This document shows, in pieces, positions 20,060 through 30,516 of a stretch of 64,000 nt of DNA (the stretch's first letter is position 1; every line of letters begins with the position of its first letter). This DNA is from Diplolepis rosae. Taxonomy: Eukaryota > Arthropoda > Insecta > Hymenoptera > Diplolepididae. The notes beneath the pieces are model-generated. The model searched no databases. It saw only the letters and a list, made by a program, of their open reading frames with translations, and had not been told where the DNA came from. A program made the translations under genes and the position numbers. The stretch is taken from contig JAPYXD010000742.1 in NCBI GenBank assembly GCA_030998225.1, positions 2,418,001 through 2,482,000 on the forward strand. Reading direction: 5' to 3'.

Positions 20060-22090
20060 TTAGATTTGGATAGAGTAGTGGGTTCTACTAAGTTCTTCTT
20101 TTAATTCAGAGTGAGGATAAAGAGTTGTGTTTGTATTATTGTGATCTTTACCTGAAGTAGTGTTTGCGCAATACGATGGACTTTTAGGTGCCTCTTTCGA
20201 GCTTTGTGGTGCTGAAGCTGTTAGCAGTTCTTGATGACTCTCAGCAGGAGGTCCAGAAGGTCGATGGGTACCTAAGTGTAATAAGAGGTTAGTGACCGAA
20301 TCCCAGAAGGCGCCTAGTAGATGGGGAGACCATCCAAATAATCTGTGTAGCGCATATCCATGAATAATGGTATCAGCTATCAATTTAATCCCTCTAATTA
20401 TTATTATTAATCCAATTAGGCCTGCACTAGTAGTTCCAAAACTTGTAAAAATTGTCCAAAATCTACCCCATGCGGATTCAGCAATTTTATCAATTACATC
20501 TTCATTAAATAAATTCGTTAATGATATTCCTTGATTAATAGTTGGATGTCCTGTTATTTCTCTAGCTAAAGAATTTAGAATCATTGGTTTTTCTGCTGGA
20601 AACATAATATGATCTCGCAGTTTATCAAGATCAGATTGAGAATAAATGCCACTTGTTGCTAAGGATGAAGGATTTGTGTATTTCCAGGTTGCTTTTGTGA
20701 GAGGTTTGACTATAGTTGGTGCTATGGATTCGACAGGATTTGGAAGTAATTTGTACCAGGTTTCTCCAAAAAGGTACATTGGTGGAAGGAAAGAATTGCA
20801 ATTTGTTTGGATACCTGATTTTGTTAATATATGAGTTCGTGGAGAAAGGAAAAAGGATTGATTTCCTCTAAATATTGGTAGTTGTAGATAACATTCTTCA
20901 GTTTTGCGATATTTTACTTCAACCGGTATACATTTTACGATATGTACTACTTCTCCTGCAATTACTGACATATATCCTGGGCCTTTCATTAAATGATATG
21001 CAAATTCGTCTGGTGATTGGGTTGCTAAGGTTAATGTATTTCTAAAAACTTGCTGTTCAAGTATGCATCGTTGAGTAAGAACATCGTGATAAAGTCTATT
21101 TACTTCAGTGCGTATGTGTCGTTCTACATATATAAATTTAGAATTGACGTATGTGAAAATGTCCATATTTTGAACTTCTAAATGTTTATTTTCTAAAAAT
21201 GAATTCCCAGGTCTGGTTTCAAAAATTAATAATTTTGGATGTTCGGTTTGTATTAAAACGTAACTGCAAACTGGTTTTCTTGTTTTTTCAGCCAGTACAA
21301 AGGTTATATCTTCAGTCGTTAAAGAATACAAGGTTTTAGAAATGACTGTCGTGTTGTCATATGTTTTATTTGCTGGTCCTTCATAAATAATTTCATATTT
21401 GTTAAAATTACATACGTCATTAGGTAATGTATCCCAGAATGTTTGTCCATATTCTACGTCTGTACAGAATGTGTCTGAAAGTGTGCATATTATTCCAGAT
21501 CCTAATTGAATTTTATTTGAATTTAAATGAATAGTCGCGTAATGTTCTTGTAAAGTTATTTTGAATATTGCTTGGACTACGACATTATTCCATGTTCCAT
21601 ATGGGTCAGAAAATTGTGTACCAGTACAGTCTCCATTAGGTGTTACAGAACCTGCTAAAGTAACGCTATGAAATGAAGTTTCATTTACTTTTAACTTTGA
21701 TATCTGAAGAGAAGGGGTTACTAAAAATGTTCCTATTGTGTGCATTTGATTACATTGATCTCGTGTAACATCATGTATATATTCACTGTGGCCATTTGCT
21801 ACTATGGAACTGTGAGAATGCATACCACAATGAGAGATGGCGCGTCGAATTTCTATTTTGCATTGTATTACTTTTGTATTTGAAAATCCAGTTAATTGTA
21901 AAAGTTGTATATAAGTTCTTTCAACATGTACTTGAGATCGAGGTAGATCACATTCTCCTACCTCTAGTAAAGATAATGTCGTAATATTTGATTGATTTGA
22001 AGCGCAATCGTATCCTATGATGGCGTAGACTGTTGTTATTTTGTTGAAGTTGCAAGAGAGCAGTGCCAAAAGGAAGCCTCGTAATCCCAT
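20060..22090 (-). CDS. Chuvirus-like surface glycoprotein, envelope 1
   Basis: 676 residues if translation begins at the ATG at 22090. I prefer this start because CCTCCTTTTTCCAG ends 2 nt before it and a signal peptide follows at once (MGLRGFLLALLSCNF). The open frame extends 90 codons upstream, but that part overlaps the CARD-like gene and is basic and unstructured. The ectodomain is Cys-rich with CKIEIRRAISHCGMHSHSS, DPYGTWNNVVVQ and IQTEHPKLLIFE. These resemble glycoproteins of chuviruses and related negative-strand viruses (class III-type fusion proteins), which are known to have been taken up by insect retroelements. A transmembrane helix (SAGLIGLIIIIRGIKLIA) sits about 100 residues from the end. 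A broken relative is at 57540-58750. Confidence 0.65.
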   Translation of the reverse strand: MGLRGFLLALLSCNFNKITTVYAIIGYDCASNQSNITTLSLLEVGECDLPRSQVHVERTYIQLLQLTGFSNTKVIQCKIEIRRAISHCGMHSHSSIVANGHSEYIHDVTRDQCNQMHTIGTFLVTPSLQISKLKVNETSFHSVTLAGSVTPNGDCTGTQFSDPYGTWNNVVVQAIFKITLQEHYATIHLNSNKIQLGSGIICTLSDTFCTDVEYGQTFWDTLPNDVCNFNKYEIIYEGPANKTYDNTTVISKTLYSLTTEDITFVLAEKTRKPVCSYVLIQTEHPKLLIFETRPGNSFLENKHLEVQNMDIFTYVNSKFIYVERHIRTEVNRLYHDVLTQRCILEQQVFRNTLTLATQSPDEFAYHLMKGPGYMSVIAGEVVHIVKCIPVEVKYRKTEECYLQLPIFRGNQSFFLSPRTHILTKSGIQTNCNSFLPPMYLFGETWYKLLPNPVESIAPTIVKPLTKATWKYTNPSSLATSGIYSQSDLDKLRDHIMFPAEKPMILNSLAREITGHPTINQGISLTNLFNEDVIDKIAESAWGRFWTIFTSFGTTSAGLIGLIIIIRGIKLIADTIIHGYALHRLFGWSPHLLGAFWDSVTNLLLHLGTHRPSGPPAESHQELLTASAPQSSKEAPKSPSYCANTTSGKDHNNTNTTLYPHSELKEELSRTHYSIQI

Positions 22091-22209
22091 CTCTGGAAAA
22101 AGGAGGTTCCAATTAGCAGCTTGCTTTGTAATATAAGAATAGGAAAATGTTTTATCATTAAATATGTATATTTTTGAAGTTATTGATTTACTTTTTGTAT
22201 TTTGCGTTC

Positions 22210-22491
22210 CTAGTTCATTATATCCAACATGTCGGCTATGACAATGTGATTTGATAGCCGTAAACTGAGAATTAAATTTTTGTATGCGTCCGGTCCTCTT
22301 GTTTTGATTGTTGAAAAAATGTCTTTTATTATTTCTGGATTGTTTAGATTTCTGTTCCATGTGGGGATATTGCAGTCGTCTTTCTTAAAAATTCCAGTTT
22401 GAATTAAGTATGGCCAGAGAGCTACCATGTCGATAAAACAGGGAACTATTTCAATGAGATCATCTATGCGTTTGCGATGAATTTGTTCCAT
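22210..22491 (-). CDS. Small CARD-like (death-fold) protein
   Basis: 93 residues, ATG at 22491, with the acceptor CACATTATTCCAG ending 5 nt before it. Nearly the whole protein fits a caspase recruitment domain. It has helices around RIDDLIEIVPCFIDMVALWP, a turn IQTGIFKKDD at the position of the usual G-I/V-L-T-x-x-D/E, and then IIKDIFSTIKTRGPDAYKNL, where RGPxAF/Y followed by L-x-x-L is the most characteristic CARD segment. The end IVIADML matches the last helix. It lies between integrase and the first glycoprotein, and its 3' end overlaps the upstream extension of the glycoprotein frame in another frame. Known viral CARD-only proteins interfere with caspase or RIG-like signalling. Such a role here is inference. 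Confidence 0.55.
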   Translation of the reverse strand: MEQIHRKRIDDLIEIVPCFIDMVALWPYLIQTGIFKKDDCNIPTWNRNLNNPEIIKDIFSTIKTRGPDAYKNLILSLRLSNHIVIADMLDIMN

Positions 22492-22735
22492 TATATCTGG
22501 AATAATGTGTTATGTCTGAAAATTCATTTTTATTTTGTTTTATATATATTTTTTATTTTATATATAAAACATATATTTTCATAACAAAAAAAAATTTTAT
22601 TTTTTATATTTTTACTATTTATCGACAAAATAAAATTTCTATATCTTATTTAAGTTGTATATGTATATATATAAATATATATATATTTTTTTTTTATAAT
22701 TAAGGTACAGATATTTTGTTTCTATTTTTATTTAT

Positions 22736-25066
22736 TTACTTTTGTACTTGCACATGTGAGCGTTTTAGTCTATTAATGTGGACAACAGTAGGTTTGCCTT
22801 TATAGCTTATTTTGACATTCCCTTTTCCTAACACTTCCAATATTTCATAAGGCCCTGTATAATGGCTGTCAAGTTTTTTAATTTTTCCTCCTTTTAATAA
22901 AAACACGTAATCTCCAATTTTTACTTCTAAAGGACTTATTTTTTTGTCATAATATAATTTCGATTTTTCTTTTGCTGAAATAAGATTTTCTCTTGCTTGT
23001 GTTCGCATTTCATGTAGTTGTGTTACGAAATTAATTAAATAATCGTCATATGTTTGTAATTTTTCTTGTTGTGATAAAGGTTCACTGGAAGGTTCACGAG
23101 CTAGTTTACCAAAAACCAATTCATAGGGTGTGCATTTTGTGCCTTCATGTACACTAGTATTATATGAGAACATTGCTAGTTCAAGCCAATCATCCCATTC
23201 TGAATTTTTTGCAACAAATTGTTTGAGATATTCTCCTAAAACATGATGTGAACGTTCGAATGACCCGTTTGATTGAGGGTGAAATGCTGTGGTACGAAAT
23301 TGTTTAATTCTAAAACGTTTTGCCAATCTTTTTAATAAATTACTTAAAAAATCTCTGCCTTGGTCAGTAAGTACTCCTTTCGGTGATCCAAATATGCAAA
23401 TAAATTTTTTCACGAAAGCATCTGCTATCGTACTAGCTTGGTGATTAGGAAGAGGTATTGCTAAAGAATATTTGGTAAAATTGTCTTGTATCGTTAGAAT
23501 ATATAAGTTACCAGATTTTGTTTCAGGTAGTGGACCAACAATGTCCATTGATATTTTTTCAAAAGCAGTAGTGGGTGTGTCAGTGATTACCATAGGGTTT
23601 TTTGTTTTGACTCTGATTAATTTTTTCAGTTGACATTGTAAACAGCCTTGAATATATTTTTGAATGTCTACTTTCATATTTTCCCAAAAAAATTTTTGGC
23701 GAATTCGGCTATAAGTTTTTGTAACGCCTTTATGGCCTCCTAATGCTGAGGAGTGAGCTTCTTCAATTAAATGAGTTCGTTGTTCCTTTGTTGGATATTG
23801 CGTTATTCCATTGCAAACTATAATTTTTGTAGTTGAATTTGAAAAAATTGAATCGAAAATTGATTTCACTTCTTCCCAAGGTATATGATTAATTCTGGAA
23901 GTTTTTGATATACTAATAGATCGTAATTTAAATTTTTGAGATAATTCATGTAATGAATGAATTGATAATTTTATATTATTTAAAGTTTCAGATAAATTAT
24001 CTTTAGTTTCTTCTTCAATTGGAAGTGCAAAATGGTAGTAGTTTCCTTTTTTAATCTCTTTTGCTATCCCCTTTTGTAAATTTTTAAATTTTGGTAAAGT
24101 TTCACGTTTTTCTAAAATTTTTGATCCGTTGTCGCGAGGAGTTCCATTTGTTGTAACAAAATATGCATAATTATCTTTTCGCATAGTTAATTGATCGCGA
24201 CATTCAACTAAATTTTTCTTTGTTATAATTTTTTCTGTTTGAGAGATTATAGGAGGAGGTTCTGGGGGTGGACGATTATAATTATCATGATCTTTATCGA
24301 TTTTTTCACAATTTATTTGAGATCTTCGGTTTAATCTCAAATTTTCTTCAAAATAAGGCTCTTCAAATTCTTCCTCCAATTTTTCTTCTTGGTTTTCTTC
24401 AAACTTCTCATCAAAATTTTCCTCAAGATTGTCTTCAAAATTTTCTTCAAAATTCTTTTCGAAATTCTTTTCAAAATCGTCTTCAACATCATCTGCAAAA
24501 TTCTCTTCCCAATTTTCTTCATAATTTTCTCCATCATTTCCTTCGTGTGAGGTTTCAATGTCGTTGATTTCATCTTCTGAGGTTGAAAAATAATTCTCAC
24601 TTTCTTCACTTTCAAATTCATTAATATTTTTTGGCTTCTTGGCATTCTTCTTCTTTTTATTTTTGGCTTGAGTTTGTTTCAAATAATCTAAATAATCAGG
24701 ATCAGAGTCGGAATCTGATTCTACTTTTGTTCGGCTTCCCTTTTGCACATTTATTTCTGGTAATTCGTTTTCAAACATTTGTTTTCTTGGCCTACCTCTC
24801 TTTCTTTTTGTTTGAGAGGGAATATTTTTCAAATTTGTAAGTAGATTTTTTCTTGGCCTACCTCGTGGTTTTTTCATAAGAGGTTTAGAAGAAAAATTTT
24901 CGTCTAATTTTTCTTGAGTTTCGTTTCGATTCAAATTTTTTGCTTTTTCTTGCTCTATTCTCTTTTGAGCTCTCGTAGTAATAGTTTTCCATGATAAATT
25001 TTCGTATTTTTTGGAAAACACTGGACTTAATAAAAATATTGTCATAAAAATAAGTCTTGAAGCCAT
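22736..25066 (-). CDS. pol: Integrase with AT-hook and acidic N-terminal extension (pol 3' part)
   Basis: 776 codons from the first ATG; the frame is open about 110 bases further upstream. The C-terminal 400 residues are a Ty3/gypsy integrase: zinc-binding HLIEEAHSSALGGHKG...CLQCQ, then SMDIVGPLP, LTDQGRDF and HPQSNGSFERSHHVLGEYL with the catalytic D, D and E, and a C-terminal SH3-like part. The N-terminal 340 residues are unusual. There are two AT-hooks (KPRGRPRKN and KRKRGRPRKQ), a Lys-rich segment, a long acidic tract of repeated EENF/EKNF units, and a Pro-rich stretch. The frame is -1 relative to the RT ORF, with about 200 bases between them. Expression needs splicing or frameshifting, or the gene is broken. 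Confidence 0.88.
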   Translation of the reverse strand: MASRLIFMTIFLLSPVFSKKYENLSWKTITTRAQKRIEQEKAKNLNRNETQEKLDENFSSKPLMKKPRGRPRKNLLTNLKNIPSQTKRKRGRPRKQMFENELPEINVQKGSRTKVESDSDSDPDYLDYLKQTQAKNKKKKNAKKPKNINEFESEESENYFSTSEDEINDIETSHEGNDGENYEENWEENFADDVEDDFEKNFEKNFEENFEDNLEENFDEKFEENQEEKLEEEFEEPYFEENLRLNRRSQINCEKIDKDHDNYNRPPPEPPPIISQTEKIITKKNLVECRDQLTMRKDNYAYFVTTNGTPRDNGSKILEKRETLPKFKNLQKGIAKEIKKGNYYHFALPIEEETKDNLSETLNNIKLSIHSLHELSQKFKLRSISISKTSRINHIPWEEVKSIFDSIFSNSTTKIIVCNGITQYPTKEQRTHLIEEAHSSALGGHKGVTKTYSRIRQKFFWENMKVDIQKYIQGCLQCQLKKLIRVKTKNPMVITDTPTTAFEKISMDIVGPLPETKSGNLYILTIQDNFTKYSLAIPLPNHQASTIADAFVKKFICIFGSPKGVLTDQGRDFLSNLLKRLAKRFRIKQFRTTAFHPQSNGSFERSHHVLGEYLKQFVAKNSEWDDWLELAMFSYNTSVHEGTKCTPYELVFGKLAREPSSEPLSQQEKLQTYDDYLINFVTQLHEMRTQARENLISAKEKSKLYYDKKISPLEVKIGDYVFLLKGGKIKKLDSHYTGPYEILEVLGKGNVKISYKGKPTVVHINRLKRSHVQVQK

Positions 25067-25269
25067 ATTTTTGAATAAATTTGTGTATTTTAAAATATTC
25101 TTACCAATCTTACTAAATAATTCTTCACTAAGAAATTCCTGGAAATATTCTGGGATTTTTTGAGTCGATATTTAATATTTGGGCTTCCGAAATTTCGCTA
25201 AAACGATCTACGTCGTCTGGTACGATTTCTGGATTCAAGTTTCTTCGTTTTGAAGGTCTTACCTCATTT

Positions 25270-27640
25270 TTAAGAGTTTTCTTGTTTTTTTCTTGTAAAA
25301 GTTTTCTTTGAAAACATTTTTTCTTGGGAAGTCATAAAAGTATCATTGGCGTCAACTTGTAAATATCTTGATTTCTCTTTGTTATCATCAATAGGGTTTC
25401 TTGAGAGAGCGTCTGCATTTACATTCATTTTTCCTGCTTTGTAAATTACATCAAAATCATATTCTGCGAGTTTCAGTCTCCAACGTGAAACTCGTGAACA
25501 AGGGTCTTTAGAATTTTGAAACCAAACTAGAGGTTTGTGATCAGTCACTAAAGTAAATTTTCTCCCATACAAATAAGGACGAAAATGAGTTACACAAAAT
25601 ATTATAGCAAGAGCTTCTTTCTCATATGTATCATATTTTTTCTCAGTATCACTTAGACTACGTGAAGCATATGCTATTGGCTTATCTTTACCTATTTTAC
25701 CTTGTGATAAAATACCTCCTATTGCAAATCCTGAGGCATCTGTTGTGAGTATAAAAGGTTGAGAAAAATCAGGTCGTTGTAAAAGTGGTTCTTCACATAA
25801 TTTTGCTTTTAAAATTTCGAAAGGTGCTTGTTGTTTTTCTGTCCAATTAAAAGGTGTATCTTTTTTCAGAAGTTGATTTAAAGGACTTGCAATTTTTGAA
25901 AATCCATCAATAAATCGTCTATAATATCCTGCTAAGCCTAAAAATTGTTTAACATTTTTCTGTGTTTTTGGGACTGGAAAGTTTTTTACAGCTATTATCT
26001 TTTTTGGATCTGGACGTACTCCATTTTTATCAATTATATGACCTAAATATCCTACTTCAGGTCGTAAAAATTCGCATTTGTCTGGTTGTAAGTGAAGATT
26101 TGCTTTTCTAAGTCTTTCTGCTAAATTGTTAAATTTAATTTCGTGCTCTTCTAGAGTATTTGCATATATAACTATGTCATCGAGATATACAAAAAGTTCC
26201 GTTCCTATTAATCCAGTTAATGTTAAATCCATTAATCTTTGAAATGTGGCAGGTGCAGTTTTTAAACCGAAAGGCATTCTATCGAATTCGTAATGAGCGT
26301 GAGGTGTAGAAAACGCGGTTTTATGCGAGTCTTTTGGATCCATTTTTATATGGTGAAAACCGGTAGCTAAATCAAACACTGAAAAATATTTTGCTGATCC
26401 TAGAGAATCAAGTATATCGTTTATATTAGGTAAAGGATACGAATCGCCAATTGTTTTTTCATTTAATTTACGAAAATCAAGAACCATTCTCCATTTTATT
26501 TTTCCTTGAGAATCAGGTTTTTTAGGAACTATCCACACTGGAGTGTTATATGGTGATTGTGAGGGCTTGATTATTTTATTTTTTAATAATTCGTCGACTT
26601 GTCTTGTAATTTCTTCCTTGTGAACTGGGGGAAATCTATATTGTCTTGAAAAAATTGGAGCGTCATCTACAGTTGGAATTGAATGTTGTAATACATTAGT
26701 AGCTTCAAGTGGTTCTCCTGGGATTTGAAATCTGTCTGCATTATTTTTAATTAATTTTTCTACATGTTCATATTCATCTTGATTTAAATGGTCTAATCGA
26801 AGAAGTTTTTTAATACATTCTACTCTGTCTTCGTCTGTTACATTATAAAATTTGCATGAGTTAATTAGAGAATTGTCAGTTTTTAAAAAGTTATTTGATA
26901 TTTTACTTGATAAATCTTCGTTATTTGTTTGTTTGAAATTAATTAAATTTTCAATTTGTTTATAGCATTCTTGTTCTTCAAAGTCTTCTAAATTAACTAA
27001 TGGGACGGATAATGTAATTGGGATTTCATTTGTGTTTGCAAATTTTAAATAAGCTTTTCCTCTGTGATTTTTTACAACTGCGTCACCTACGTAGACGCCA
27101 TCTTGGATATGTAATCGAGGTACATACCCTTCACTCTTTTCTGTATTTTTTATATTAACATAAAATGTTGTAACTGTTCGAGCTGGAATAGTAAATGTAT
27201 TGGTAGATTTAAAAGGGTAACAGTGGTTCTCAATTTCTAAGCATTTTGAAGTATAGTTTATATTCACTCTATTATCTTGAAAAAATTCTGATCCCAATAC
27301 TCCATCTTCTTCTACTGGGACTTCATTCGGAATAATGTTAAATATTGTTGGGTAACCAAAAATGTTTATTTTTACTTGTCCTGATGTGTAAAGTGGTAAA
27401 TCATTAATTCCTGTAAGTTTTAATACGTTTTGGCTATTTATTGGTACTTCAGGGTTGAGAACCTTTTGTTTAATTAAATTTCGAGCAGCACCAGTATCAA
27501 TCATCATGTGTGTTGGGTTTTTTAAACCTTCCGTTGATATTATAATTGATGGAATTGAAGTGAACTTTGAAATATTTATTGTTGTTGTTGTATGATCGTT
27601 AGAATTGGATGCCAGTGGTTCTCGATTTATGCTTTCCTCA
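25270..27640 (-). CDS. pol: Protease, reverse transcriptase and RNase H (pol 5' part)
   Basis: The first in-frame ATG is at 27507, but the frame is open upstream and overlaps the end of gag in the -1 frame, as usual for gag-pol frameshifting. An aspartic protease motif MIDTGAARNLI stands at the start. RT follows with WRMVLDFRKLNEKTI, FDRMPFGLKTAPATFQRLMD and the catalytic FVYLDDIVIYA. RNase H shows TTDASGFAIGG, YEKEALAI and VTDHKPL. Order and motifs are those of Ty3/gypsy. The ORF ends at 25270. About 25262, just past the stop, lies a good splice donor (GAG|GTAAGA on the element strand), and acceptor-like CCAG words occur about 25145-25155, so the RT-integrase junction may be processed. Confidence 0.92.
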
Positions 27641-29492
27641 GTGCACCCGTGCTGGGGAGAGCTTTGGAGTTTTCCTGATGAGCTGTTTGTGATTGGCTAT
27701 TTGGTCGTATCTTGCAGTCTCGTACTAAATGACCGGGTTTTTTACAATAATTGCAAACTACTTCAGTATAATTTGAATTTTGTTGATTATTATTATTTTG
27801 TAAAAACCTATATTCATATGGTTTATTTCGATTTTGAGACTGTCCTAAGTTAAAGTTTTGATACTGTCCTGGATTCCATTGTCTATTATTATTATTAACA
27901 TTATTGTTATTATTGTAAAAATTTCTAGGAAAATTGTTATTATTGTTGTGTCTTTGTTGTAAAACATTATTATTATTGTTTTTATAATTATTATTTCTAT
28001 TTTGCAAATTATTATTGTTATTGTTATTAAAATTATGATTTTTATTTCTTAAAAAATTGTTATTCGAAAAATTATTGTAATTGTTTCTTGCAAAATTATT
28101 ATTATTATTACTTCTTTGACCATTGAAATTACTATATCCTTGTTGGTTAGGACGCAACAAAAAATTTTTTTGTTTATTATTAAAAACTGCATCTTGAGCT
28201 TTACTTAAATGAAAACATTTTTCAGTTGTGTGACCTGGTTTTTTACAAATTAAACAAATAGTTTTGTTTTCAAGTGCTACGTTAAATCGGGTTGTTTTGT
28301 TATTTTTATTATTAGATGATTCGTCACTTTTTGAATAATCCATATTTTTATTTCTTCGTAGTGCGGAATTTGCAGCTAATCTTCGTTCTATATCAATACT
28401 GTCGCTAATAACTTCTTTAAAAGTATCCTTTTCTTCAACACGAATTTCTAACTCAGGACGCAAACCGCGTATAAAACATTGAATTACGTTTTTTTCAAGG
28501 TTTACTTTAAAATTATTATCTACCTGACCATTATTATTGAGCCTGTGAGCATCTTCGATTTTGTCGGCAATTTCTTTTATCCTAGCAGCATAGGAAAGTA
28601 CATTTTCTCTTTCCCACATAAATGTATTACCTAATTCTCCCTGTAACTGGTACACGCATTTCGCAGGGGCATATACTCTTTTCAATTTTTCTATCAATTC
28701 TTCTATTGTTGTATAAGTAGAACCAAAAATGCATTTTCTGGCTTCTCCAGTTAATTTACCTCTTAATAGCCTTGCGAGGTTTTCTTGAGCTGCAGGTGTC
28801 GGTAGCATTGCCTTTGCCTCCATGCAACCCTCAATAAAATGTGACAATGGGAGGTTACTTCCGTCAAACAATGGGACCACCTCTAGCGCGTCGCGTAAGG
28901 ATACCTGCTGGCTGTTGGGTATGACCACGGCCATCTCTTCGTTATTTACTCTTACGGGATTATCCTGATTTATGGCTTCTGTGTCGCTTTTGTCGTCGTC
29001 GCTATCGTTGTTACTAATTATAGATTCGTGTGCCAATGAGGTTTCCAATCTTTCTTTCAAAGTTTTATTATCTACTGTTATTACTGTTGAGCTTAGCAAA
29101 TTGAATTCGTCAAAATAAGATAATTCATTCGTTAGAGTTTGATCTTGATTACTGGATCCTGTTACAATGCTTAAATCTGGACAGAAACTTGAATGAAACC
29201 CGCTAGTTTTTTCTGAATTTTCACGTGATATATTTTGATTATTAATTAGAGTCTTGTCTAAACTTGAATCATCTAACTTAAGAGTGTTATCTAATTCTTG
29301 TTCTGTAGGGATTGGATCAGGGATATTTTGGCATTTATTATCAGTTGAATATTCTCTATTCCTAATTGGTTTTATTTTTTAACTACCCTTTTGAATTAAA
29401 TCTACTATTTTTGCAAGCTGACTATCTTGTTTAGCTTGACTACGTGTTATAACTTTCGGGGTAGATTCTAAAGGGATATTTGGTTTTGACAT
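27627..29492 (-). CDS. gag: Gag (capsid/nucleocapsid) with one in-frame stop
   Basis: The 490-codon ORF from 29099 has no ATG of its own (its first codon is TTG). The frame extends upstream to an ATG at 29492, but a TAA at 29379-29381 interrupts it after 37 codons. The capsid-type helical region is recognisable (LARLLRGKLTGEARKCIFGS, then NVLSYAARIKEIADKIEDAH). Two zinc knuckles follow, CLICKKPGHTTEKC and CNYCKKPGHLVRDC, separated by a very Asn-rich low-complexity stretch encoded by AAT repeats. The 37-codon piece may be a short upstream ORF rather than lost gag. The gag 3' end overlaps pol by about 100 bases. Confidence 0.88.
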
Positions 29493-30497
29493 TGATTCAT
29501 TATAAATTTACAATATTTGTATTGAGCGTTGATTGTTTAATGTTTATTTTGTAAATTATTCGATTGTTTATAACAATATAAAAAAAATATATATAAAATT
29601 TGTTTTTTTTTAAAATAAAATGAGATTAGTAAAATTTATTTTTAATTTGTTTATTTATTTTTAATAACAATATAATTTGAAATGAAATTTGTATTTCGTC
29701 ATTTGAAAATAAAATAATGATATAAAAATATAATTATTTCAAATATCCAAATTAAATAAATAATCGCTCAATTGTTTGTAAATTTATAATTTTTAATAAT
29801 AAATTTCTTAAAATAAAATATTTTTCTTTACCAACTGCATGTGCCCTTTATGTAAAATCAAAATAATTTATTTTATTTATTCATAAATTGTTTATAACAA
29901 TTAAACAAATTTGTTTATAACAATGATCATTCGAAATATTCATGAATTATTTTTATTATATTGGAAAAGTTAACTTAAGTGCAAATCTTTGGACAATTTT
30001 TTTGTTTGCAAATAAAAATATTTTGTTCCTTAACAGAGTTAAAATTAAAGTTATAAACAATACAATCACAAGCACTTCGAACTTTGCCCTACCCAATGAT
30101 CGCAATCAATGGTGACCGTTCAACGTACCCAAAAGGGACTTATGCTCTCGTGTGCTGTTTTTTTTTTGTTTGTTTTAACTTAAATCAAAACTTAGTTAAC
30201 AAATTAGAATAATTTTTTAAATAAGATAAGTTACTTAATCACTTAGGTTAGCCTCAAGGTCAGATCCCTGCGTGATTTTTCAAACTTATTTTATTTTATA
30301 TAATTTATATAAATTATAAAATTTCAAAGAAATGACTTGTTTATTAAATCCTTAAGGTTAGCCTCAAGGTCAAATCCCTTTGTGATTTAACAAATCTATT
30401 TTATTGAAATTTTAAGTTTTAAAGTTAAAATAATATTTCATAATCATTTATTTATTTATTATTAAGAACCAATGTGTTCAATTTCAATTGACTTGTG
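29493..30497 (-). other. Untranslated leader between primer site and gag
   Basis: About 1 kb, AT-rich. A 30-bp motif around AGGTTAGCCTCAAGGTCA occurs twice, near 30243 and 30356, about 113 bp apart; such repeated leader motifs can serve packaging. Nothing else is recognisable. Confidence 0.5.
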
Positions 30498-30516
30498 TTT
30501 CCCGGCCGATGCACCA
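30498..30516 (-). other. Primer binding site for tRNA-Gly
   Basis: The plus strand reads TTTCCCGGCCGATGCACCA, which equals the 3' end of an insect tRNA-Gly (GCATCGG...CCGATGCA plus CCA). It is thus complementary to that tRNA on the element strand. It lies 15 nt inside the 5' LTR, a wider gap than usual. Confidence 0.8.

Larger units (their letters stand above)
13684..22499 (-). promoter_or_regulatory. Seven splice-acceptor/ATG junctions
   Basis: On the element strand a YAG preceded by a pyrimidine-rich or CTAAC-containing stretch ends just before each downstream gene. Acceptor positions (plus-strand coordinates of the AG) are 13684, 14473, 15019, 18891, 20051, 22093 and 22497. The leaders to the ATG are 9, 4, 3, 16, 1, 2 and 5 nt. 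The acceptor of the 18874 gene is also kept in the relic at about 63210. These explain how a string of unlinked ORFs could be translated from spliced subgenomic RNAs. Confidence 0.7.

Noticed and set aside
22091..22360. 90-residue N-terminal extension of the chuvirus-like glycoprotein
   Set aside because: It overlaps the CARD-like gene, lacks a membrane-entry signal, and a splice acceptor plus signal peptide begins at 22090.
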